This document shows, piece by piece, positions 46,926 to 59,466 of a DNA stretch of 64,000 bases (position 1 is the stretch's first letter; the number at the start of each line of letters is the position of its first letter). The position numbers were made by a program, and so were the translations under genes. Below the pieces are notes generated by a model. The model worked only from the letters and a program-made list of their open reading frames with translations, made no database searches and was not told the origin of the DNA. The stretch comes from Tolypeutes matacus (Eukaryota; Chordata; Mammalia; Cingulata; Chlamyphoridae), in NCBI GenBank assembly GCA_026826555.1, contig JAKSZT010020697.1, positions 3,243,612 through 3,307,611 on the forward strand. The letters run 5' to 3'.

Positions 46926-47640
46926 ATAGCTATATTAGTCAGCCAACAGAACCTGCCTGAGACTTACCTGACCCTCAAAAAGATTTCTTCCTATTTTTTC
47001 ATGAGCAACAAGGCATAGGTTTAGGAGTCTTACGCAAATCCTTGGTAACTCCAAAAGTCCAGTTTCTTACTTCTCCAAACATTTGGATCCTGTAGTCCAA
47101 GTGTGGCCAGTTTGCCTGATAACAGTAACCACAACATGTGGTCTTCTACAGGATGTGGAAATATGTACCCTAGACCAACCTACAACTCTATTTACCCCCC
47201 AGTGTGTATTATCTCTCCTAGAAAAAAAGGGGGGCTATTGGTATACAGGAGGACACTTCACTAAGTACCATTATCCTTTGATAATCCCAATGTGAAACTC
47301 AAGGTTATTTCTTCCTTAAACCCAGGAACTCTTCTACCCAACAGCAACTGGGAGGAACCCAAACATGGCTGCATACATGTCATTGATGAAGATTATTTTG
47401 GCAGACCTGACCTCCTAGATGTGCTCTTAAAGGACAGAGACCTGGGAATGTTTACTGATGGAAGCAGTTTTTTGGACCAGGAGCACCAGAAAGTAGGTTA
47501 TGGTAATGTTACTTTACAGAAAACACTGGAAGCTGAAGATCTTCCCCTAGGTACATCCATACAACCTGCTGAACTCATTGCACTTACTAGGGGTTTACAT
47601 CTTGGCAATGGAAAGAGAGTGAACATTTACACTGACTCTA
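46926..47640 (+). pseudogene. ERV-D pol: RT connection and RNase H
   Basis: After RT-connection-like sequence (46960-47290, broken), a frame open at 47292-47645 contains an RNase H domain. It shows Phe-Thr-Asp-Gly-Ser-Ser at 47451-47468 (catalytic Asp 47457-47459), Ala-Glu-Leu-Ile-Ala-Leu with Glu at 47571-47573, and Tyr-Thr-Asp-Ser-Lys with Asp at 47634-47636. All three acidic residues are kept although TAA follows at 47643. This layout is typical of class I (gamma-like) pol. The upstream RT core is lost. Confidence 0.75.
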
Positions 47641-47645
47641 AGTAA

Positions 47646-48790
47646 GCCTTCTTTTTGGTGCACACCCATGGAACTATTTGGAAGGAGAGGTGTCTTTTAA
47701 ATAAGGAAGCAAGACATTAAACACTGACATCATAGTCACCTTATTAGAAGTAATTATGCTACCTAAAGAAGTGACTATTCTTCATTGTCCAGTGCACTAA
47801 AAGAGAAATGCACCTATGGCTTCTGGAAATAACCAAGCTGACCAAGCAGCTAAGCAAGCCACTAAAATGTAAAAACCATCACTAATTCTAACTTCTTCCA
47901 TAACAATTAATCTCAACCCTTTAAATCCCCTGAGTATGCATCAAGGGACTTAGCTAGAGCAAAAGAATGGTAATTTACTAATCAAATTTCAACTGGGTGG
48001 CTCAAGAATGAAGCAGATTTTGTACTTATGCCTGAAAGTCTAATTGAGCCAATCATATCACATTTACATCAGAGCACATATGGCTGAAAAACTGTGTACC
48101 ACCAGTTGCACAAATTTATCATATGGCCAGATATGAGAAGGAGTGTTCAAAAGGTGAATTGAGATTGTGTAATATGTGACAAAGTCAATCCCAAAAGAGT
48201 GCTTCAGCGCATGACAAGGAAGTACAATACTGAGGCCTCAGTGCAGGAGATGATTGGCAACTAGATTTTACAGTAATGCCTAGGGGCCCAAGGAAACTAT
48301 AAATACCTATTAGCATCTGTAGACACCTTTTCCAGCCAGGTTGAAGTCTTCCCATGGCAAACTGAAAAGGCTTCAGAAATAATAACAACCCTTTTAAAGG
48401 AGATTATTCCCAGGCTTGGGTACCAAACTCTACTCAAAGTTATAATGGAAGCACATTCATATCTACAGTCACCAAGAAATATCAAAAGCATTGGACATTA
48501 GTTGGAATTTTTTTATCTTATAAGGACCTGAATCTACTGGAAAACTGAAAGAATGAACCAAAGCTTAATGAGAACTTTAACCAAAATTTGTCAGGAAACT
48601 AACTTGACAACGGACAAGGCTCTGCTAATTTCCCTGCTTTGCATAAGAGTAGGACCCAGAAGTTGACTTGACTTAAGTCCTTATATAATAGTATATGGGA
48701 GATCATTTCTTAAAAACAAGCATCTTAACAATGTTCACTTGGCCTCACTTGGAAACTATCAAATATACTAAATCACTTGGAGCTACTAGA
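47646..48790 (+). pseudogene. ERV-D pol: RNase H end and integrase remnant
   Basis: RNase H C-terminal sequence ('ADQAAKQATK' near 47835-47865) leads to an integrase zinc-binding region: His codons near 48061-48080 and Cys-x2-Cys at 48166-48177. The catalytic core follows near 48235-48520 in shifting frames ('KYLLASVDTFS' near 48300, 'LLKEIIPRLG' near 48395), and a C-terminal 'LSPYIIVYGR' at about 48675-48705. In-frame stops at several points. No env or 3' LTR is recognised downstream. Confidence 0.7.
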
Positions 48791-50984
48791 AAATAATTCT
48801 ATGAAATTTTATAATTCCTCATCATATTTTCAAACACAACAGAATGTTTTCATTGCCTACTTTTAAGCCCTCTTTTCCATAGACTCTTTTAATTATCGTC
48901 ACTAATTAAATTCTCAAGGAAGGATACCCTGGGATGGAGCTTAGGGTGCTGTATATTTATTAGGGACTGCTATTGGAATCACTTTATGTGAAGAGTAAAG
49001 GGGGAGGAAGAAATTCTGGGCAGAGGGAAATGTCAAGCTGCAATGTGGCTTTACAGCTTATGGGATCAAATGTCTATGGGTAAAGTGAAAATACATTGCT
49101 TAATTTTTCTTAAGAAATAACATATTCTTTATATATAAGAAGATTACTAAATTTTTCATTAATTTTCTTTTTAAAAGTTGTTAAACACTTCTTATTTATA
49201 GGAAAATCATTTATTCCAGAAATCTCTAATATTTAGAAGCTTGTAGGGATTTGCAGTCCTTAGGATGTCAGCTATATCTGACACGAAGATACATGTACTG
49301 GATGGTCTTTCTCTTTCATAGTGGTAAAATATGCACGTTCTATAACTGTGAATCATATTTTTTCCTTGGATACAAATTTTTAGCACAAAATGTTCTATTT
49401 ATATGGACCACAACCTGAGAGAAAGTTGTTAGGTTTCAGGTTCTACTGTGCTTGTGCTTTTGAAGTGTCTGTACTCATATCTCCTATTGAACACCTAAGT
49501 TTTGTAGAGTTGAGAGAGAAAGAGTCTTTTGGTCCCAAGTTGTCTATGAAGATTATTCAGGTCTACAGAGTACAATATATTGATTCAAAGTCTTCTGCCA
49601 TTTTAATGAATAATAGAACTATCACAAACTTAGTATGTTTTTATAGGAAGCACTTTATACATTAGCTCCTTGGATATTTCAAAACCTGTATTTGTTAAAC
49701 CATTTCATAGAATTGGAAGCAGAAGTAATTGAAGGGAATAATTTAATCATAGTCATGGTTTGAATGTGGCAGATCATGGATGTTTTACCTTACGATGAGT
49801 CTGTAGATTTACTTAGTATTAGTGGTGAAGATAATTTTAACTAAGAATGCTCAAGGGCAAATTTTATAATTACCATCTGGAAGCCATAATTACCAGTTTC
49901 TTGGGAAATTTCCAGGTTATATCACTCCACCTCTCATGTAATATTACCTTATGTGGGTTTTTATGTAGGCAGTTTGCCTGTCTCTGTAAGTTTATCTGAA
50001 AGAGAAGTGCCACATCAGCACTGAGTCTAATCTGACTGGAAACCCAAACACAGTCTGAGATTTCTATGTACAAAGCCCTTGTCTTCCTCAGTGCCATGAT
50101 CTCAATCATCATACTCTGAATATTGGTAGGAATAGAACTAGAATTCCCATAATGTTTTAGGAATCAGTGACACCCAAAGATTTAGCTATCAGCTTCACCC
50201 TAGAAGAATGGGCCTTGCTTGCTGCAACCCAGAGAAAGCAGTTTAGACGGGTCAAGCTGGTGAATATCAATCTTGTATCTGTCACTGAGTTTCTCAAAAT
50301 TTAATCTATCTATCTAAAATCACCTTCTCTTATACATCCATCTAATATAGCCATCATCTTTTCAAAATATATTCAAGCTGATAGGCCACTAACTTTCCCC
50401 ATATACCACTCTAATCTCTGCTCTTTCACAACACTTACAACTACCTGAAAGAAATTTGATTCTTCAGTTTTTACTTACATATCATTTATAATTTTCCCAA
50501 CTAAAATTCCATGTATTTCTACTACTCATTTTCTAATACTCAGAAAAGTGCTCAGAACTCAATGAATATTTTCAACTGACAAATAAATTGAATAAATATT
50601 CTCCACATAATTATAGTGTTCTAAAGACTATTACAAGGTTTTAGAACACAAAAATTTAAAACCAGGTATACGATTTTCCATATACAACATAGATTGTTCT
50701 GGTGAGCTTATGATTGGGGATATTTTTAAAAGTACTATTCAACCCTGAGAAAACATAAATTCTCCTTGCATGAAAAGACAGAAGATACTGCAATCTTTTA
50801 ACTTGGGCATCAGCACCAACAGCCAGAGGCCCTTAATATCTTTTGGCACAAGGTGAAGAGATAAAGTTTTGCTAGTGAAGGGCTGTCAATATCCTATGTT
50901 CACAGTGTGCTTCCCAGTGCTGTCCTTCAATGTTTACATTATTCTTCCTCACAGCCTACATTGGAGTTGAAGATAAATAGTATC
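48791..50984. other. Unassigned 2.2 kb
   Basis: AT-rich, no repeat shared within the window. The longest open frames (about 90 and 80 codons near 49390-49665 plus and 49870-50112 minus) show nothing recognisable and are within chance for AT-moderate DNA. Confidence 0.35.
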
Positions 50985-53425
50985 AGGTTTCTGGGGAGTG
51001 TGTGAGTGATCATTCTGTCATAATGTGTTGTATCAGTGGGTAGAGATCCATATAATGAATGGGAAGTAGTTAGAGTCCCATCCTCAGAAGGACCGATTTG
51101 TCCAGAAAAGGATAGGCGGGAGTCTCTCGAGAGCATGGGCAGTTCCTAATAGGGGAAGACAACCAATGTGTCAAGACCTCAGTCTTGTTGCATGTAACTG
51201 TGAATCTTGTCATCCCATGAGTCAAGCCAGGGTGTTGCCATGGGCTCTGGGGGGAGGGGGAAGGAGGAATAGAATAGATAGAACAGCAAGTATTTAATGG
51301 TCAGTGGAAATGTTCTGCATGATCTTACACTGACAGACACAGGACATGGTAAATATCATAAAAAATTGTTAAACTGTACCATCTAAAAAGTAAACCATAG
51401 TGTAAACCATTGACCATGTTTAGTAGCTATCTTTCACTATTTGTGTATCAATTATAACAAAGGTACCATCCACATATAAAAAGGTATTACTATAGGGAGA
51501 GGAAATGGGAAGGATGTCGGATATATGTGAGTCTCTTTTATTCTGTGTGTGACTTTGCTGTGACCTAAAACTTCTATGAAAACAAAATGAAAAAGAGTGA
51601 GATACTGGGGAATGAGTGGGGGAAGGTGCCATAGTACAGACAGGACACCAGATATTGCAGTGATGAAAGGCAAAATGTCAAAAAAAATTTTTTTAAATAT
51701 TATTCCTTTTTTTAAATATCCCAATCTTTTAATTTTATTCTATTTTTAGTTTTTTTAAATTTTTATGTATTTTATCTCATATTTATACTTATTATTATTT
51801 CATTTTCCTATTAATTGTATTTGACTATTGTAATGGCTTCATCTTTGAAGAAGCTTTGGATCACAGAAGGGTTACAATGGGAGTGGGGGAGGATCATTGG
51901 TGTGAGGTGTCAGGGATGTGGGATCCATGAGAGGAATTTCACCTAAGCACACATATAAGGTATGTAAAAATGTTCAAATGTTCATGGGACACTGTCACAG
52001 TGGGTGGAGACTCACACAATAACTAAGAGAATACAGAATTCCCATCTTGGAGGGTTATGCCACATTCTGTAAGGGAGCAACAACAGTCCCTCAAGTGCAG
52101 GGGCAGTGACTAGTGAAGGAGGATGATCCACTGATAGGCCCTAGATATCGATGACTAAGATTATGAGCCTTTGCTCCTGAAATTGAAAGTTAAGACTAGT
52201 TATGGGGTGCCTAAGGGTTGCCTCCTGAGAGCCTCCTTGTTGCTCAAATGTGACCTCTCTCTAAGCCAAATTCAGCATGTGAATTCATTTCCTTCACCCC
52301 AACTGGGGCATGACTCCCCAGGGTGAGCTTCCCTGGCACCAAAGGATTGCTACTAAGCACCAACTAGCAAAGCAACTGGAAAAAGACCTAGAATAAAAGG
52401 GGGAAAAGGTAAAGACAAATGAGTTTATATAGCTAAGTGAATAAGGAGGTCATCCCAGAGGTAACACTTATGCACATCTCAGCAGGACCTCATAGATTGC
52501 CAAAGTGGATACTACCCCAAATAGTGGGGCTCCTGATGGCTCTGCAGACACCCAGGTCCTATGGTCAGGGCAGATAGCTCCAGAGTTTGGTGCCTTGCCA
52601 GTGGGTCCTAATTTTGAGTTTGTGCTCCTAAGAGTGACAGAGTTGGACTCAATTATATCTTCCCTGCACATGGCTCATCTGTCCATTCTATTTAAACCTA
52701 TACTTGGTGCTGGAGTTTATAGGTGTACATCCAGAGACTCGAGTCTTTGGGCTGCCCATGTGCCAGCTGGGACTGGAACATCAGCTGAGTTGCAATACCT
52801 ACCTTACAGCTCTTTGGACTCACCCAGGACAACTGGCAGGGAGATGATGATGGACAATGGTTGTCCCAGGGAATGGAGAGATTCTGCAGCTGCAGGCAGG
52901 ATAGTCCCATCCATCTTAGCCATGGGATATAAGCTTCCTCTCAATTGGAGGTGGAGTGGACTTCGCCATCCCAGAATCCTAGGGATTAGGGAAAGAACTA
53001 TGGACTAGAGTGGGCTTAAAGATATTCTACTATAGACATATTGTGATTCTAGCAATGGAAGAAATTACAACATTGATGTGGAGTGAGTGGATGCTCTGGG
53101 GGCAGGGAGAGGGAAAAACAATTGTAATACAGGGGCTTTTTTTGGACCTGGGAATCATCCTGAGTGACATTGCAATGACAGATACAGGCCATTTTATATC
53201 ATCACACATGTAGAACCGTGTGGGAGAGAGTGTAGACTACAATGTGAACTATGGTCCATGCTTAATGGCAAAGCCCCAGGATGCATTTTTCAATTGCAAT
53301 GAATGTGCCACACTAAAGAATGATGTACATTTGGGAGGGTGTGGGAGGTGTGGGGAGTGGGGCATATGGGAATCCCTATACTTTTGTTTAATATTTATGT
53401 AAACTAAAAATCTTTTAAAAATATT
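50985..53425 (+). mobile_element. L1 long 3'-UTR tail ('type A'), plus strand
   Basis: Matches, reversed, the 3' UTR of L1-B: 50985-51480 corresponds to 28970-29480 and 51640-53425 to 26994-28800. Ends 'gggaatccctatacttttgtttaatatttatgtaaact'. The element is so 5'-truncated that no ORF2 is left. A 167-codon open frame at 52505-53008 lies wholly inside this UTR and is not treated as a gene. Confidence 0.8.
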
Positions 53426-54050
53426 ATTGTCAGCATAGGAGTCAAAATCCATATCTCTACTTACTAAAAACAAGGTATCAATTCTATAATTTAGATGTGA
53501 TTCCTTCCCCAGTTGGAGCAAGAAGAGGAACTATGGAGAGAAGAGTGAGGATTTCTCCATGGCCAGAGTCAGATGTGCTCCAGGAACCTGTGCTGAAATA
53601 TGAAATGGATCTTGGTGAATGAAAGAGCAAGTGTTTGGAAATATCAACTGAGGATGTTCTTAGTTGACTAATATTCTATGAAATATATTGAGAACATTAA
53701 AGGAAAAATTCCTCAAATAGATTCATCATTCCACACTTTTATCAACCACTACTCAAATATCCATCTTTCATTATCTATGACTTTAGGGATATTAACAACT
53801 TGTTGGAGATAAACTTACATAAAGTAGTCCTTGTCCTCATCTTCCTCTTTGAGTGTTTTTTTCTCTTTTTACCTCCTCCCAAACATCCAATGTTCATTTT
53901 ATTTTTTGCTTACTTTAATTCTGAAAATATTTTATTTGTCAATTTCTCAAAATGTGCTTCCACTTCCTTGACTATACCTTCATTTACATTTTACCCCATC
54001 TGAGTGACAATGTTTGCTACATACTGACATGAACATTGTGACTAATAAAA
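53426..54050. other. Unassigned 620 bp
   Basis: No repeat or gene recognised. Confidence 0.35.
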
Positions 54051-54880
54051 ATGCTGGGATTGTGGGAAGATGACATCAGATTAGGCTGACAAGTCTTAGC
54101 TCTCTCACATAAACAATGGAGAAAGAGCCCAAGGCTGCCTGAGCGATCAGCTTCGGGGGTCAATAGACCAGGAAAGTGCTTCAAAATCCCCAGGAGTGTG
54201 AGGGACAGAGAGATAAAGACTCCAAAACAGAAAAAACTGTGAGTTACTAAACCTCCTGGCCACTAGGAAGGGCTCTGTTTCCCCGCCCCTGAGATATTAA
54301 GTGGTGGTAAAACTCCTGGCTCATTGCAGCTGACTTAGAGGGGAGAAGACATCTTCCTTTCTGTCAGCTGTTACAAGGGGAAAGGGAGGGGGAATTGGGG
54401 GACTTTTCTTCATTGAATTAACCAGCAGATCCCACTTTGAATTTTGGTTCCAGCCATAACAAAGGAAAACCAAGAGATAAATCTCCGTGAAAAGGTGTGC
54501 CAAAGAATGCCATCTGCTGGCCCATCTGGAAATTTCATAGACAAAAACTACTTTTAGGGATCTCTTTACCACACTCTTGGGGAAAAATCTGTGCCCCATT
54601 AGTGAGTCTCTGGCACAATTTTGATAACTTAACCTGGGCAACTTTAAAAACTTAGATAAGTTGAACCAAATATCAAAGAAGAGCTGTGAAAAAACAGCAA
54701 CAATAAGCAAGAGAGAGAAATTGGCTATAAGAGTTGATTCACCAATGTATTCATATGCCTAGACATCAGCAAAAAATTACAAGACATACTAGGAAACAGG
54801 AAGAGATGGCCCGGCCAAAAGAATAAATCAAATGTCCTGAAGAGATATAGGATTTAAGACAACTAATCAATGATAATCAC

Positions 54881-55779
54881 ATGACTCTCTTAAATCAATT
54901 TAAGGAGTTGAAAGAAAATATGACTAAAGAGAGAAAGGATATTAAAAAGAAATTGGATGGGCATAAAGAACAATTTGAAATTCTGCAAGTAACAGAATTT
55001 ATGGGAATGAAAGACATGATGAATAAGATTAAAAATACATTAAACACACATAAGAGCAGATTTTAATTGCTCAAAAACAGAATTAGTGATTTTGAGGACA
55101 GAATGTCTGAACTGGAAAAGACAGAAGAACAGAAAGAGAAGAGAATGTAAAAAATGGAACAGGGTCTCAGGGAATTGAATAATCACACAAAACACAAAAA
55201 CATACATACTACAAAAAGAAAACAGAAAAATAAGAAAACAACATACACATTATTGGTATCCAAAAAGGAGAAGTAAATGGAAGAGGGCCAGAAAGAAAAT
55301 TTGAGGAAATAATGACTGAAAACTTCTCTATTCTTATGAAAGCCATAAATATCAATATCCAAGAAGGACAACACACCCCAAACAAAATAAATCTAAATAG
55401 AACTACCCTGAAACACCTACTATTCAAAATGACAAATATCAGAGTTTAAAAGAAGATTCTGAAAGCAACAAGAGAAAAGCAAATAAACACATACAAAGGA
55501 AACTCGATAAGATTAAGTGCCGACCTTGCATCAGAAACCATAGAGGAGAGAAGATAGTGGTATGTGGTATTTAAGGTATTGAAAGAGAAAAACTGCCAGC
55601 CAAGAATTCTATATCCAGCAAAGATGTCCCTCAAAAATGAAGGGGAGTTCAAAGTCTTCACAGACAAACAAAAACTGATGGAATACATTACCAAAAGACC
55701 AGAATTACAAGAGTTACTAAAGGAAGTGCTGCAGCCTGAAAGGAAAAGAAAAGCACAAGAGAATTGGAGAAGAGTGTAA
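54881..55779 (+). pseudogene. L1-E ORF1, broken
   Basis: The first 61 codons from 54881 are coiled coil ('QFKELKENMTKERKDIKKKL'), then a TAA at 55064-55066 stops the frame. The coiled coil resumes in-frame ('ISDFEDRMSELEKTEEQKEK' near 55085-55140). The RNA-binding part (55240-55500) is frameshifted, and the C-terminal domain is open at 55564-55779 ('NCQPRILYPAKMSLKNEGEF'). Order and length match L1 ORF1. Confidence 0.8.
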
Positions 55780-58508
55780 AAATTAAGATAATTAGAAAGA
55801 GTAAGTGGAAGGATAAAAAGATAGACAATAGTATAATATGACAACAGAAAGGCAAAGATCAAATTGGATGAATTAAGTAATGCTTTTACAGTAATAACAT
55901 TGACTGTTAATGGCTTGAACCCCCCAATAAAAAGACATAAACTGATAGAATGGACAAAATAATATGAGCCATCTATATGTTGTCTACAAGAGATTCACCT
56001 CAGATGTAAGGACACAACCAGGCTGAAAGTGAAAGGCTGGAAAAAGTTATTCCATGCAAATAGTAATCAAAAAGAGCCAGAGTAGCAATACTAATTTCAG
56101 ACACAATAGTTTTTAAATGCAAAACTGTTATAAGTGATGAAGAAGGTCATTATATATTAATAAAAATTACAATTCAACAAGAAGAAATAAATCTTTATGC
56201 ACCTAACCTCAGGGCCCCAAGATACACAAGGCACACACTGGCAAAGCTGAGGGGAGAAATAGATGTCTCTACAATAATAGTTAGAGATTTCAATACACCA
56301 CTCAGTTTTGGATAGAACATCTGGACAGAGGCTAAAGAGAGACCTTGAATAATATAATAAATGAACTAGACCTAACAGATATCTATAAAGCATTGTGACC
56401 CCAAACAGCAGGATTACATTCTTTTCAAGTGCTCATGATTCCTTCTCCAAGATAGACCATACATTGGGTCACAAGACAAGACTCAAGAAATTTTTAAAAA
56501 ATTGAAATGATACAAAACACTTTCTCTAATCATAATGGAATGAAGCTAGAAGTCAATAATGGACAGAAAAAGGGAAAATTCATAAATATATGGAGATTAA
56601 AAAACACATTCTTAAATAATCAGTGGGTCAAAAAGAAATTGCAAGAGAATTTTGCAAATATCTTGAGACGAATGAAAATGAGAGTACAATGTATCTAAAC
56701 CAATGGTAGACCACAAAGGCAGTGCTGAGAGGGAAATTTATATCCTTCAATACTTACATTAAAAAAGAAGAATGAACTAAAATTGAAGATCTAACTGCAC
56801 ACCTTGAAGAACTAGAAAAAGAAGATCAAACTAATCCTAAGCCAAATGGAAGGAAATAAATAGTAAAGATCAGAACGGAAATAAAGGAACTCAAGGAAAA
56901 AAAAACAATAGAGAGAATCAACAAAACCAAAAGCTGACTCTTTGAGAAGAACAACAAAATCGACAAACCCTTAGCTAGACTGAAAAGGAATAAAAGAGAG
57001 AAGATATAAATAAATAAAATAAAAAATGAGAGGGAGACATTGCCACTTACTGTCTAGAAATAATAGAAATCATAAGAGGATACTATGAGTAACTGTATGC
57101 TAAAAACTAGAAAATGTAGTTAGACAAATTACTAGAAATACAAGTACCACATACATTGATCCTCAAAGAAACAGAAGACCTCAACAAACCAATCACAAGT
57201 GAAGAGATTAAAACAGTAATCAAAAACCTCCCAAAGATGAAAAGCCCGGGCCTAGGTTGCTTCACAGGTGATTCTACCAATCAATTAAAGATGACCTAAT
57301 ATGTATCTTGCTCAAGATCTTCCAAAAAATTGAACAGGAAAGAATACCAAACTCATTTTATGAAGCCATCACCCTAATACAAAAACCAGATAAAGATACT
57401 AAGAAAAATAAAAATTACAGACCAGTATCTCTAATGAACATAGAAGCAAAATATCTCAACAAAATATTTGCTAACAGTATCCAAAAGCACATTAAAAGAA
57501 TTATGAACATTGATAAATTGAAGAAGAAATGTCATATGATCCTCTCGACTGACACAGAAAAGGCATTTGACAAAATACAGCATCCTTTCTTATAAAAGAT
57601 AGGAATAGAAGGAAGATTTCTCAATACAGTAAAGCGAATATATGAAAAACCTACACCTAGCATTGTACTCTACAGGAAAGACTGAAACATTTCCTACTGA
57701 GATAAGGAGCAAGACAAGGATGTCTGCTTTCGCCATTATTGTTCAATATTGTGCTACAAGTTCCAGCTAGAGCAATTAGGCTAGACAAAGAAATAAAAGT
57801 CACCCAAATTAAGGAAGAATCAAAACTTTCACTATTCACTAATGACATGATCCTATATCTAGAAAATCCTGGGAAATCCACAAAAAAGCTTCTAGTATTA
57901 ATAGATGAGTTCAGCAAAATGGCGGAATACAAAATTAATACTCAAAAATTAATAGTGTTTTATACCTTACTGATGTGCAATCTGAGAAGGAAATCAGAAA
58001 AAAAATTTCATTATAATAGCGACTAAAACAATCAAATATTTAGGAATAAACTTAATCAAGGATATAAAGGACCTGTATTCATAAAAATACAAAACATTGC
58101 TAAAAGAAACCAAAGGAGCCTTAAATAAATAGAAGGATATTCCGTGTTCATGGGTTGGAGGACTAAATATCATTGATGTCATTTCTACCCAAACTGATTT
58201 ACAAATTCAATGCAATCTCAATAAAAACTCTAACAGCCTTTTTTGCAGATATCAAAAAGCCATTTGTCAAATTTATTTGGAAGGGTAAGTGGCCCCAAAT
58301 AACCAAATATGTCTTTAAAAGAAGAATGAAGTTAGAGGCCTCTCACTTCCTGACTTTAAAGCATGTTATGTAGCTACAGTGGTTTAAAAGCAAAACAAAC
58401 AACAACAAAAAAACAGCATGGCACTGTGATAAGGACAGACAGATTGACCAATAGAACTGAATTGAGAACTCAGAAATTGAACTTCACATCTATAGTCAAG
58501 TGATTTTT

Positions 58509-58894
58509 TAAAGATTTATTTATTTATTTGTTTGTTTGTTTATTTATTTATTTCCCCCTCATTGTTTTTGCACTTGCTGTCTGCTCTTGTGTGTTCTTCT
58601 GTGTCTGCTTGTCTTCTCTCTTTAGGCAGCATTGGGAAATGATCCTGGAATTTTCTGGAGTGGGAGAGAGGCTGCTCAATCTCTTGCACCACCTCAGCTC
58701 CCTAGTCTGCTGTGTCTTTTATTGCCTCTCTTCTGTGTCTCTTTTGTTGCATCATCTTGTTGTGCCAGTGCTCTTCACGGGCCAGCACATGGCATGGGCC
58801 AGCCTGTTTTTCACCAGGAGGCACCAGGAACCAAACCCTGGACCTCCCATGTGGTAGACAGGAGCCTAGTCACTTGAGCCATATCTGCTTCCTT
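58509..58894 (-). mobile_element. Two-module (dimeric) SINE, minus strand
   Basis: Sense strand: tRNA-type module ('gcagatatggctcaagtgac', B-box 'gggtttggttcc'), a linker with a short internal repeat ('ggcccatgccatgtgct/ggcccgtgaagagca'), then a second module with 'gctgaggtggtgcaagag...agcctctctcccactcc', and an (aaat)n/poly-A tail. Flanked by a target duplication agtcaagtgattttt (58494-58508) / agtcatgtgattttt (58895-58909), one mismatch. Its second module matches that of the composite retroposon, but it has no VNTR and no L1 3' end. Confidence 0.85.
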
Positions 58895-59071
58895 AGTCAT
58901 GTGATTTTTGACAAGGCTTTTAAGCTACTCAGCTGGCCCAGAACAGTCTATTCAACAAATGGTGCTGGGAGACCTGGACAGCCATATCCAAAAGAAAGAA
59001 AGAATACCCCTTCTCACACCTTGTACAAAGATTAACTCAAAATGCATCAAGGACCTAAATATTAAAACAAC

Positions 59072-59231
59072 AGTGGAATGGATGTGGCTTGGGTGCAACA
59101 TCTCTTACATGGAAGGTCCTGGGTTCAGGTACCAGTGCTTCCTAAAGAAGACAAGCAGATGCAATGAGCAGATGCAACAAGCAGGTGCAACGAGCAAATG
59201 CAATGAGCAGACAAATGAGCAGACACAATGA
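59072..59231 (+). mobile_element. tRNA-related SINE with short tandem 3' part
   Basis: 'ggatgtggcttgggtgca' and 'gggttcaggtacc' mark the tRNA-like part. 59150-59231 is about six units of a 12-13 bp repeat of the type 'gcagatgcaatga'. Inserted in L1-E ORF2. Confidence 0.78.
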
Positions 59232-59232
59232 A

Positions 59233-59466
59233 AAGGGAGCAGATGTGGCTGAAACAGTGGTATGCCTACCTCCCACATGAGACTTCCTGGGTTTGGTTCC
59301 CAGTGCCTCCTAAAGAAGAGGAGCAGACACAATGATCAGACATGACAAGAAGCCAGTGATCTGATACAGTGAGCAGACAACAAGCAAAAACAGTGAACAA
59401 ATGAGTGCAAACACCAAGTAGAAACAATGAGCAGACAGTTGAGGGAGCCATCTCGGGGAAGGAGGA
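59233..59466 (+). mobile_element. tRNA-related SINE, long form
   Basis: 'gcagatgtggctgaaacagt' and B-box 'gggtttggttccc', followed by a degenerate 'gagcagacaa' repeat region and the conserved end 'gagggagccatctcggggaaggagg'. Head-to-tail with the previous SINE; L1 sequence resumes with 'ccataaaactcctagg'. Confidence 0.82.

Noticed and set aside
49390..49665. 91-codon open frame with ATG, possible small gene
   Set aside because: Nothing recognisable, no splice or promoter context, length within chance.
52505..53008. 167-codon open frame on the plus strand, the longest in the window
   Set aside because: It lies entirely within L1 3'-UTR repeat sequence; corresponding frames in the copies at 16541-17650 and 26994-28300 are broken, and it resembles no protein.
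58528..59231. Overlapping open frames of 80-109 codons on the plus strand
   Set aside because: They read through antisense and sense SINE sequence and an L1 remnant; no independent gene.
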